The notes under the pieces are model-generated. The model worked only from the letters and a program-made list of their open reading frames with translations, made no database searches and had not been told where the DNA came from. The translations under genes and the position numbers were made by a program. A stretch of 35,881 bases of DNA from an uncultured Collinsella sp. (lineage in GTDB: Bacteria; Actinomycetota; Coriobacteriia; Coriobacteriales; Coriobacteriaceae), in assembly GCA_958346935.1 (NCBI GenBank), contig CATVTM010000013.1, positions 1 through 35,881 of the forward strand, written 5' to 3'. Shown piece by piece: positions 14,974 through 21,299 of this stretch; within the stretch, counting starts at the first letter, position 1; the number at the start of each line of letters is the position of its first letter.

Positions 14974-16464
14974 ATGAGCAACTACATCATCGGAATCGAT
15001 CAGTCCACGCAGGGCACCAAGGCGCTGCTGGTGGACGAGGGCGGCCATCTGATCCATCGTGCCGACCGCGCACATCGCCAGATCGTCAACGAGGCCGGCT
15101 GGGTGAGCCATGATCCGGCCGAGATCGCGGCCAACGTCCTGGCCGTGGCGCGTGCCGTGGTGGAGGAGACTGGGGTCGACCCGGCCGATGTCGCCGGCAT
15201 CGGTATTTCCAACCAGCGCGAGACCACCGTTGCCTGGAACCGCAAAACGGGCGAACCGCTGTGCGACGCCGTGGTGTGGCAGTGCGCCCGTGCCCGCGAG
15301 CTGTGCGACGAGCTGGCCGCACGCGAGGGCGTGTCCGAGTTGGTGCGCGACACGACGGGTCTGGTGCTCTCACCCTACTATCCGGCGGGCAAGATGGCCT
15401 GGATTCTCGCAAACGTTCCGGCGGCTGCCGAGGCCGCTGCGGCGGGCGAGCTGTGCCTGGGCACGATTGACGCCTGGGTGGTCTGGACGCTCACGGGTGG
15501 CGCGGAATTTCGCTGCGACTGGTCCAACGCCAGCCGCACGCAGCTGTTCGACCTGCGCCGCGGCTGCTGGAGCGAGCCGGTGTGCCAGGCCTTTGGTGTC
15601 GATCCGGCCTGCCTACCGCAGGTGACCGATTCCGACGGTCTGTTCGGCACGACGGACCTGGGCGGCTTTTTGCCGGCGCCCGTGCCCGTGCACGGCGTGC
15701 TCGGCGATAGCCACGCAGCCCTGTTTGCACAGGGCTGCCACAGCCGTGGCATGGCCAAGGCGACGTATGGCACCGGCAGTTCGGTCATGATGAACGTCGG
15801 CGACGAGTTCGTCGCCAGCTCGCACGGGCTTTCGAGCTCACTTGCGTGGCGCATGGACGGCGTGACCGAGTACGTGCTCGAGGGCAACGTGAGCTACGCC
15901 GGCGCCGTCAAGACGTGGCTGCGCGACGACCTGGAGCTCATCAATAACCCCGAAGAGGTCACCGACCTGTGCTATGCCGCCAGCCCGGCGAGCCGCGTCT
16001 ACTTTGTGCCGGCGTTTACCGGCCTGGGTGCGCCGCACTGGGCGAGCGACGCCGAGGGCTGCGTCTTTGGCATGACGCGCACCACGGGTCGCGCGGAGTT
16101 CGTAAAGGCCGCCGACGAGTCGATCGCCTATCAGATCTTCGACGTGATCGATGCGATGGTCGAGGATTCGGGTGCGGCGTTGGCCGAGCTTCGCGTTGAC
16201 GGCGGTCCCACGCGCGATGCGTACCTGATGCAGTTTGAGAGCGACCTGGTGGGCTCGCCCATCCGCATCGCGAGCAACGACGAGATGAGCGGCCTGGGCG
16301 CGGCTTGGGCCTGCGGCATTGCTCTGGGCATGTACACGCGCGACGTGGTTGACGTCTACGGCGCCCGCGGCATCGTGGAGCCTTCGATGCCCGCCGACGA
16401 GCGAGCCAAAAAGATCGCCGGCTGGCGCCACGCCGTTAAATCAACAATTGCATACACGGCCTAG
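14974..16464 (+). CDS. FGGY-family carbohydrate kinase, glycerol-kinase-like
   Basis: 496 residues. It phosphorylates a polyol or ketose with ATP. The N-terminal phosphate loop is GIDQSTQGTKALLVD. Residues matching the glycerol pocket of GlpK are all present: Arg 82 and Glu 83 (NQRETT), Tyr 135 (SPYYPAGK) and Asp 245 (LGDSHAAL). FVPAFTGLGAPHWASDAEG and VDGGPTRDAYLMQ are also GlpK-like. Two features differ from typical GlpK: DSHAALF for DQQAALF and GTGSSVMMN for GTGCFLLMN. There is no glycerol facilitator or glycerol phosphate oxidase nearby; the operon partners are an isomerase and transketolase. A ketose with a glycerol-like end, such as apulose, is thus more likely than glycerol. The start at 14974 follows GGGAGAG. 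Confidence 0.85.
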   Translation: MSNYIIGIDQSTQGTKALLVDEGGHLIHRADRAHRQIVNEAGWVSHDPAEIAANVLAVARAVVEETGVDPADVAGIGISNQRETTVAWNRKTGEPLCDAVVWQCARARELCDELAAREGVSELVRDTTGLVLSPYYPAGKMAWILANVPAAAEAAAAGELCLGTIDAWVVWTLTGGAEFRCDWSNASRTQLFDLRRGCWSEPVCQAFGVDPACLPQVTDSDGLFGTTDLGGFLPAPVPVHGVLGDSHAALFAQGCHSRGMAKATYGTGSSVMMNVGDEFVASSHGLSSSLAWRMDGVTEYVLEGNVSYAGAVKTWLRDDLELINNPEEVTDLCYAASPASRVYFVPAFTGLGAPHWASDAEGCVFGMTRTTGRAEFVKAADESIAYQIFDVIDAMVEDSGAALAELRVDGGPTRDAYLMQFESDLVGSPIRIASNDEMSGLGAAWACGIALGMYTRDVVDVYGARGIVEPSMPADERAKKIAGWRHAVKSTIAYTA

Positions 16465-16474
16465 CATGATTTTT

Positions 16475-16596
16475 CTGGGACGGGGATCAAAAAATCATTG
16501 GTCCCCGTCCCAGGTAGTTAATTTGGGACGGGGCTTTTTTGACTGGTATGATTGGTGCGACCATTCCAACCAGTTAAAAGAGCCCCGTCCCAAATT
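16475..16596 (+). promoter_or_regulatory. Four-segment attenuator-like leader before luxS
   Basis: Four arms alternate: 1 (16475-16486, CTGGGACGGGGA), 2 (16502-16513), 3 (16520-16535, AATTTGGGACGGGGCT) and 4 (16581-16596). Arms 1 and 2 pair over 12 bp. Arms 3 and 4 pair over 16 bp, with an inner ACTGG/CCAGT stem. Arms 2 and 3 can instead pair over 10 bp and are directly followed by CTTTTTTG, which is an intrinsic terminator. The layout allows mutually exclusive folds, and it also marks the end of the kinase operon. Confidence 0.55.
16503..16540 (+). terminator. Intrinsic terminator formed by segments 2 and 3 of the luxS leader
   Basis: CCCCGTCCCA (16503-16512) pairs exactly with TGGGACGGGG (16524-16533) over an 11-base loop, followed by C and six T. 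It may end the kinase operon, regulate luxS, or both. Confidence 0.65.
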
Positions 16597-16616
16597 GACT
16601 ATCGAGAGGATCTGCC

Positions 16617-17105
16617 ATGGAGCGCATTGCGAGCTTTTCTGTCGATCATCTGCTGCTTGAGCCCGGCGTGTACGTGAGCCGCATCGACCGCGATCCGGCG
16701 ACCGGTGCCGCCGTCACCACCTTTGACCTGCGCCTGACCACGCCTAACAAGGAACCGGTTATGAACACCGCCGAGTGCCATACCATCGAGCACCTGGGGG
16801 CGACGTTTCTTCGCAATCACGCCGAGTGGTCGAGCCGTATCGTCTACTTTGGCCCCATGGGCTGCCGCACGGGCTTTTACCTGGTCGTGTTTGGCGAGGT
16901 GACGAGCGAGGAGATTCTACCGCTCGTGCGCGAGCTCTTTGAGTTCGTCGCCGGCTTTGAGGGCGATGTCCCCGGCGCCGCTCCCGAAGAGTGCGGTAAC
17001 TACCTGGACCAGAACCTTCCCATGGCCAACTGGCTCGCACGCCGCTACCTCGACCGCGATCTGGCCGATATCGACGAGAAGCACCTGCACTATCAGCAGG
17101 CGTAA
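16617..17105 (+). CDS. luxS: S-ribosylhomocysteine lyase (autoinducer-2 synthesis)
   Basis: 162 residues, full length for LuxS. It splits S-ribosylhomocysteine into homocysteine and the AI-2 precursor DPD as part of the activated methyl cycle. The metal site is intact: His 55 and His 59 in HTIEHL and Cys 126 in EECGNY. The catalytic Glu 58 and Cys 83 (GPMGCRTGFYL) are also present. The ATG at 16617 follows GAGAGGA. It has its own terminator and an unusual hairpin-rich leader. No pfs (nucleosidase) or methionine gene lies beside it here. Whether AI-2 serves as a signal or a by-product cannot be told. Confidence 0.97.
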   Translation: MERIASFSVDHLLLEPGVYVSRIDRDPATGAAVTTFDLRLTTPNKEPVMNTAECHTIEHLGATFLRNHAEWSSRIVYFGPMGCRTGFYLVVFGEVTSEEILPLVRELFEFVAGFEGDVPGAAPEECGNYLDQNLPMANWLARRYLDRDLADIDEKHLHYQQA

Positions 17106-17133
17106 GGGCCCACCGCCCAAAACGCGCGCATCG

Positions 17134-17164
17134 GGCGCCCTCGCTTATACGGGGGCGCCTTTTT
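17134..17164 (+). terminator. Intrinsic terminator of luxS
   Basis: GGCGCCCTCG pairs with CGGGGGCGCC (one G-T pair) over a six-base loop, followed by five T. Confidence 0.85.
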
Positions 17165-17213
17165 GTTGAGTGGTCAGGACGAGCGTTCAAAACCGCTCGT
17201 GTTTGTTCTAGAA

Positions 17214-17239
17214 TGTTCGTATAGTCACAATTACGAACA
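17214..17239. promoter_or_regulatory. Candidate operator before the DUF4867 gene
   Basis: TGTTCGTA, ten bases, TACGAACA: exact 8-bp inverted repeats ending ten bases before the ATG, and spanning a possible -10 TATAGT (17220-17225). Another small inverted repeat, ACGAGCG/CGCTCGT, lies just upstream. It is related in style but not identical to the LacI-type sites at 11475-11613. Confidence 0.45.
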
Positions 17240-17248
17240 GGAGTGAAC

Positions 17249-17893
17249 ATGCATATCTATTCTGTTGCCGATCCCGAGTTCAAGTCCTACGGCCGCGTGT
17301 GGGACGACGTGCCCTCCAACCTGACCGCCCCACTCGTCGAGGCGCTTTCCGCCACGCCCGTCCCCGAGGGTAGCAAGTATGTGGCCTCCGCGCCCGAGCT
17401 GGAGCAGGTCGAAGGCGCCGACACGCTCGGTCTGCTCATGTACGGCGGCCGCCCCTTCCAGCTGGGCTGGTGCAACGGCCATAACACGAAGCTCAACTGC
17501 CTGGAGTATCACCGCGCCAGCGAGTTTAACCTGGGCGCCCGCGATTTTATCCTGCTGCTGGCCAAGCGCGAGCAGATCGTCGACGGCAAGCTCGACACCG
17601 CGCAGGTCAAGGCCTTCCGCGCGCCGGCCGGCACGCTCGTCGAGGTCTACGCCACGACGCTCCACTACACGCCGTGCATGGTCGACGGCGGCGGCTTCCA
17701 GGTGATGGTCGCGCTGCCCGCCGGCACTAACGGTCCTCGTCCCGAGGCTGCGGCCGACATGCCCGCCGCCGGTGACAGCTACTGCTACTGGAAGGCCGAC
17801 AAGTGGGTCCTCTGCCACGCCGATAGCCCCAAGGCTGCCGAAGGCGGCTACGTGGGCCTCATCGGAAAGAACCTCGACATCACCTGCGACTAA
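17249..17893 (+). CDS. DUF4867 family protein, probable cupin-like sugar-related enzyme
   Basis: 214 residues, soluble, no signal peptide. It looks like the DUF4867 family, whose function is not established. A cluster of possible metal ligands, GHNTKLNCLEYHRASE, is followed by LGARDFILLLAKR and VEVYATTLHYTPC, which suggests a cupin-like beta barrel of the kind seen in sugar isomerases and lyases; this fold is inferred. The start chosen is the ATG at 17249, six bases after AGGAG. It has its own promoter region with a palindrome and is followed by palindromic repeats. Proximity to the isomerase-transketolase-kinase operon makes a role in the same sugar pathway possible, for example as mutarotase or isomerase. 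Confidence 0.7.
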   Translation: MHIYSVADPEFKSYGRVWDDVPSNLTAPLVEALSATPVPEGSKYVASAPELEQVEGADTLGLLMYGGRPFQLGWCNGHNTKLNCLEYHRASEFNLGARDFILLLAKREQIVDGKLDTAQVKAFRAPAGTLVEVYATTLHYTPCMVDGGGFQVMVALPAGTNGPRPEAAADMPAAGDSYCYWKADKWVLCHADSPKAAEGGYVGLIGKNLDITCD

Positions 17894-17903
17894 CCTCACT
17901 AAC

Positions 17904-17966
17904 TTGCGGTGGAATAGTTCCTGTTTGGGGGTCATGGGCCGGAAAACAGGAACTATTTCACCGCAA
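17904..17966. repeat. Long inverted repeat downstream of the DUF4867 gene
   Basis: TTGCGGTG plus AATAGTTCCTGTTT (17904-17926) is mirrored at 17944-17966, with a single mismatch in 23 bp and a 17-base loop. It lies between convergent genes, next to the hairpin at 17973-18011. No T run follows. Confidence 0.6.
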
Positions 17967-17972
17967 CTGCTA

Positions 17973-18011
17973 AAACCACCACAAAGGTGCCTGTCCCCTT
18001 TGCGGTGGTTT
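17973..18011. terminator. Bidirectional hairpin (P-type repeat, copy 1) between convergent genes
   Basis: AAACCACC and an AAAGG/CCTTT inner stem pair with GGTGGTTT. On the minus strand the hairpin ends in GGTTTT, nine bases after the stop codon of the ATPase gene, so it probably ends that transcript. The same element recurs at 19425-19462 and 31733-31771. Confidence 0.6.
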
Positions 18012-18019
18012 GTCTGCAG

Positions 18020-19126
18020 TTACAGCTGACTTCGCAGGTAGTCAGCCATATAAGGAACGGCGAAGCGCACGTACCCGCGGCGGGCCTGTTCGATCACACC
18101 GGCGTCGATAAGACGACGGCGATACTTTTGTGCGTAGTCGGGCGTAACTGACATGCGCTCGGCTACATCAGAAATGCGCGACATGGCATCTTCGTCGTCT
18201 GCCATCGCGGCGAGAAACGCAACGTCTTGGTCCGAGAGCGCGGCGAGCGTCGTCTCGCACACATCGTTTTCGAAATCGACTTTTGACGCCTCAATGGCTC
18301 CGTCGACTAACTCTCGTGTTACGCGTCCTCCTGCCTGGCAACGATTGGCGATGTTGTAGCCGATGAGCTGCAGCATGTAGGGCGAGCCCTGGGTTGCGCG
18401 AGCGGCATCCAGCCGAAGATCGCTTGGGATATCAAGGTCGAGCTCTTCGAAGGCCCGCTGGTAATAGGCATCGACATCTCCGACTGAAAGCGGTTCGAGC
18501 GTGACTTTGCGCGCGCGGTTGAGAAATGTCAGCACACGGTCGTTGAGTGTTGCCGAGACCGCTCCCGGAAGGCCCGCCATGACGAGCGCGACGTTGAGTC
18601 GTTCGCCGACCAGCTCTTGATAGACGGTGACGAGTTGTCTGATCTCGGGCGAATTGGCCTGGAGCTCATCGATGAGGATGAGGATGCCATGTCCTTGCTC
18701 GGTTAGTTTGCGCGCTAGTTGCGTGAGCTTGAACTGGAAACTCTTGGTTTCCTGCACATCGCGCGTGAACTCAAGGCCGGCTGAGAAACCGAAGACGCTC
18801 AGGCTGCCGCCCGTGAGTTTAGGGAGATGGCGTTTGTTGGCATAGGGCTCGCCCGCCTCTTGGATTTTTTCAACAATGCGCTCGAGCATGTCCTCGGAGG
18901 CAACGGTGGGCGTGGCGACGACGAAGCCAAGCTTGCGAGCGCGATCGGCGAGCTCCCACAGGAGAACCGTCTTGCCGCTTCCTCGCTGGCCGAGCATGAG
19001 CATGGCGCGGTCTCGATTGCCCGGCTCCTGTTCAAGGCCGGAGATGAATGTTGAAATTACATTTCCTCGCCCAACGAGATAGGATGGGCGATTTCCAAAT
19101 GAAGGGGAGAAGATGGTTTCAGTCAT
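18020..19126 (-). CDS. STAND/AAA-type ATP-binding protein with C-terminal winged helix
   Basis: 368 residues, cytoplasmic. Walker A is GQRGSGKT (46-53) and Walker B is ILILIDELQ (Asp 154, Glu 155). The middle LATQGSPYMLQLIGY-like helical region (ARATQGSPYMLQLIGYNIA) is typical of the archaeal/STAND ATPase group. The end, with ISDVAERMSVTPDYAQKYRRRLIDAGVIEQARRG, reads as a winged-helix DNA- or protein-binding domain. Its role is unknown; relatives act as regulators or accompany defence and mobile systems, but nothing around it supports a specific function. The start at 19126 follows AAAGGAGA. It is monocistronic and flanked on both sides by palindromic repeats, with a purine-rich leader. Confidence 0.8.
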   Translation of the reverse strand: MTETIFSPSFGNRPSYLVGRGNVISTFISGLEQEPGNRDRAMLMLGQRGSGKTVLLWELADRARKLGFVVATPTVASEDMLERIVEKIQEAGEPYANKRHLPKLTGGSLSVFGFSAGLEFTRDVQETKSFQFKLTQLARKLTEQGHGILILIDELQANSPEIRQLVTVYQELVGERLNVALVMAGLPGAVSATLNDRVLTFLNRARKVTLEPLSVGDVDAYYQRAFEELDLDIPSDLRLDAARATQGSPYMLQLIGYNIANRCQAGGRVTRELVDGAIEASKVDFENDVCETTLAALSDQDVAFLAAMADDEDAMSRISDVAERMSVTPDYAQKYRRRLIDAGVIEQARRGYVRFAVPYMADYLRSQL

Positions 19127-19130
19127 AAGT

Positions 19131-19170
19131 CTCCTTTCCTTTTTTTCCTATTTTTTCCTTTTTTTCCTAT
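19131..19170 (-). promoter_or_regulatory. Purine-rich leader of the ATPase gene
   Basis: On the minus strand, four spaced AGGAAA-like words (AGGAAAAAAA, AGGAAAAAA, AGGAAAAAAA, AGGAAAGGAG) run into the start codon. The stretch offers several near ribosome-binding sites and homopolymers prone to slippage. AGTCAAATTGACT (19173-19185), just upstream, is a 13-base palindrome that could be an operator. Confidence 0.4.
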
Positions 19171-19256
19171 TCAGTCAAATTGACTACTGGTCGAGGGCGG
19201 CTTCAGGGGGGGCTCATCGAAAAGAACCTCGACATCAACGAAGACCGGGACCTTCT

Positions 19257-19462
19257 GTCTCGTTCTGTAACATCTAGCAGGCTAAATCGTCTTTTCCTGT
19301 TACAGAACGAGACAAACTGCAGGGGGCTGCCCGAAAATCTCGATCTGTAACACCAGGCTCGGTTTTAACGGTCTAACTGTTACAGATTGAGACAAACCGG
19401 CGGAGCGGACTATCTCTCGGGTCCAAACCACCACAAAGGTGCCTGTCCTCTTTTTGGTGGTT
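19257..19462. repeat. Composite palindromic repeat, copy 1 (three hairpins)
   Basis: Hairpin A is 19257-19313 (GTCTCGTTCTGTAACA with its exact complement), hairpin B is 19338-19392 (TCTCGATCTGTAACA with TGTTACAGATTGAGA), and hairpin P is 19425-19462 (AACCACC/GGTGGTT). The whole block, including linkers, reappears inverted at 31733-31937. Together with the leader at 19131-19185 and the promoter at 19541-19569 it accounts for most of the gene-free stretch 19127-19605. No ORF of note is inside. Confidence 0.75.
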
Positions 19463-19540
19463 GGGTATCAGAAAGTGTCAGGCGTGGGCGGTTGCTGGGC
19501 GCCTGCGTGCGAAAAGAAGTGTCGACCTGCGTCGTTGTCG

Positions 19541-19569
19541 TTGAGCGGCGTCCCATTTGCGGGGATACT
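19541..19569 (+). promoter_or_regulatory. Candidate promoter of the second phospho-glucosidase gene
   Basis: TTGAGC (19541-19546), a 17-base spacer and GATACT (19564-19569), 36 bases before the start codon. Both boxes are fair rather than strong matches. No RAT or leader terminator is visible, unlike the licT operon. Confidence 0.4.
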
Positions 19570-19605
19570 GAAGCCACGACAAGCAGCGTATGAAAGGATC
19601 GATGC

Positions 19606-21036
19606 ATGGCTTTCCGTAATGACTTCCTGTGGGGCGGCGCGACGGCTGCCAACCAGTGCGAGGGCGCCTACAACGTGGACGGCCGCGGCTTGGCCAACGT
19701 GGACGTGGCCCCGCACGGCTCCGAGCGCTACGCGGTGGTCTCCGGCCAGCGCAAGATGCTCGACTTCGAGGACGGCTACTACTATCCCGCGCAGACCGGC
19801 ATCGATTTCTACCATCACTACAAGGAGGACATCGCCCTCTTTGCCGAGATGGGCTTTAAGACCTTCCGCATGAGCCTGGCCTGGACCCGCATCTTCCCCA
19901 ACGGTGACGAGACCGAGCCCAACGAGGCCGGCCTGGCCTTCTACGAGGACGTGTTCCGCGAGTGCCAGAAGCACGGCATCGAGCCACTCGTGACCATCAC
20001 GCACTTTGACTGCCCGATCCACCTCATCAAGGAGTACGGCGGCTGGCGCAACCGCAAGCTCATCGACTTCTACAAGAACCTCGCGACCACGATCTTCACC
20101 CGCTACAAGGGCCTGGTGAAGTACTGGCTCACCTTTAACGAGATCAACATGATCCTGCACCTGCCGTTTATGGGTGCCGGCCTGGTCTTTGAGGAGGGCG
20201 AGAACAAGGAGGCCGTCGAGTATCTGGCCGCCCACAACGAGCTCGTCGCCAGCGCTTGGGCCACCAAGATCGCTCACGAGATCGATCCCGAGGTCAAGAT
20301 TGGCTGCATGCTCGCTGCCGGCACCTACTACCCCTACAGCTGCCGTCCGGGCGATGTGCGCCAGGCCCAGCTCGACAACCAGGACAACTACTTCTTCGTT
20401 GACGTTCAGAGCCGTGGCTATTACCCGGCCTATGCCGTCAAGAAGCTCGAGCGTCTGGGCATCGACGTGGGCATGACCGACGAGGACCGCGAGATCCTGG
20501 CCGCCAACACCGTCGACTTCATCAGCTTTAGCTACTACAGCACCCGCTGCTCCGCCGGTGCCGACAACCCCGAGGTCGAGAAGACCCAAGGCAACGCCTT
20601 CGCCGGCGCCAAGAACCCCTACCTGCAGCAGAGCCAGTGGGGCTGGGCCATCGACCCGCTGGGCTTCCGTATCACCCTCAACGACCTGTACGACCGCTAT
20701 CAGAAGCCGCTGTTCGTGGTCGAGAACGGCTTGGGCGCCAAGGACGTTGTCGAGGAGGACGGCTCCATCAACGACGACTACCGTATCGATTACCTGCGCC
20801 AGCACATCGCCGCGATGCGCGATGCCGTGACTGAGGACGGCGTCGACCTGCTGGGCTACACCACCTGGGGCCCGATCGACTTGGTCTCGGCCGGCACGGG
20901 CGAGATGTCCAAACGCTACGGCTTCATCTACGTGGACCGCGACGACGCCGGCAACGGCACCCTCAAGCGCTCCAAGAAGAAGAGCTTCGACTGGTACAAG
21001 CACGTTATCGAGACGAACGGCGAAGATTTGGCCTAG
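19606..21036 (+). CDS. 6-phospho-beta-glucosidase, GH1 family (second copy)
   Basis: 476 residues. Acid/base Glu 179 in TFNEIN and nucleophile Glu 373 in FVVENGLG. The phosphate-binding loop is AGTGEMSKRYGFIYVDRDD. It is clearly similar to the enzyme at 8762-10180 along its whole length, including the DFLWGGA and NQCEG start and the NGEDLA end, so the two are paralogues. Codon use here is more strongly GC-biased, which may mark higher expression or a different age. It stands alone: no permease or antiterminator accompanies it, so its substrate must come from a PTS encoded elsewhere. The start at 19606 follows GAAAGGA. Confidence 0.93.
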   Translation: MAFRNDFLWGGATAANQCEGAYNVDGRGLANVDVAPHGSERYAVVSGQRKMLDFEDGYYYPAQTGIDFYHHYKEDIALFAEMGFKTFRMSLAWTRIFPNGDETEPNEAGLAFYEDVFRECQKHGIEPLVTITHFDCPIHLIKEYGGWRNRKLIDFYKNLATTIFTRYKGLVKYWLTFNEINMILHLPFMGAGLVFEEGENKEAVEYLAAHNELVASAWATKIAHEIDPEVKIGCMLAAGTYYPYSCRPGDVRQAQLDNQDNYFFVDVQSRGYYPAYAVKKLERLGIDVGMTDEDREILAANTVDFISFSYYSTRCSAGADNPEVEKTQGNAFAGAKNPYLQQSQWGWAIDPLGFRITLNDLYDRYQKPLFVVENGLGAKDVVEEDGSINDDYRIDYLRQHIAAMRDAVTEDGVDLLGYTTWGPIDLVSAGTGEMSKRYGFIYVDRDDAGNGTLKRSKKKSFDWYKHVIETNGEDLA

Positions 21037-21040
21037 GCTT

Positions 21041-21130
21041 TCCCAGCCACCGCACCTTGGGCCTCATTCGTCGCTTGCGTACCTTAAGTACGCGGCGCTC
21101 CTCATTCGACCCAATCTGCGGCACCTGGAA
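21041..21130. repeat. Long imperfect palindrome, copy 2 of the two-copy family
   Basis: Stems CCAG/CTGG, CCGCA/TGCGG, TTGGG/CCCAA and inner GCGTAC/GTACGC. The core words match 14823-14915; the TTGGG/CCCAA stem replaces TTGCCGT/ACGGCAA there, so pairing is kept while sequence changes. It starts five bases after the phospho-glucosidase stop. Confidence 0.65.
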
Positions 21131-21193
21131 AACCCTGGACTCAAATCTTACAGACCTGGCTTAGGCTTTCCCGGCAATCATAGCCTCCTAACC

Positions 21194-21232
21194 AAGGCGC
21201 CCGGCGAGCAGTTTGCGCTCGCCGGGCGCTTT
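21194..21232 (+). terminator. Intrinsic terminator downstream of the second phospho-glucosidase
   Basis: GCGCCCGGCGAGC (21197-21209) pairs exactly with GCTCGCCGGGCGC (21217-21229), extended by AAG/TTT. Only three T follow, but the 16-bp stem is strong. Confidence 0.65.
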
Positions 21233-21284
21233 GCCGTCTGCGGATTTTGGGACATGCGGCCCGTTTTTTGAGCCTGCCTGTCGG

Positions 21285-21290
21285 TACACT
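21285..21290 (+). promoter_or_regulatory. -10 box suggesting a leaderless transcript
   Basis: TACACT lies 10-15 bases before the ATG at 21300, so transcription would start at or within a few bases of the start codon. No ribosome-binding site precedes that ATG, which fits leaderless translation, common in Actinobacteria. No clear -35 box is seen. Confidence 0.35.
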
Positions 21291-21299
21291 AAAAGCACT

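Noticed and set aside
19257..19392. CRISPR-like array from the repeated TCTGTAACA words
   Set aside because: The repeats are inverted pairs forming hairpins, not direct repeats with equal spacers, and there are only two units per block and no cas genes.
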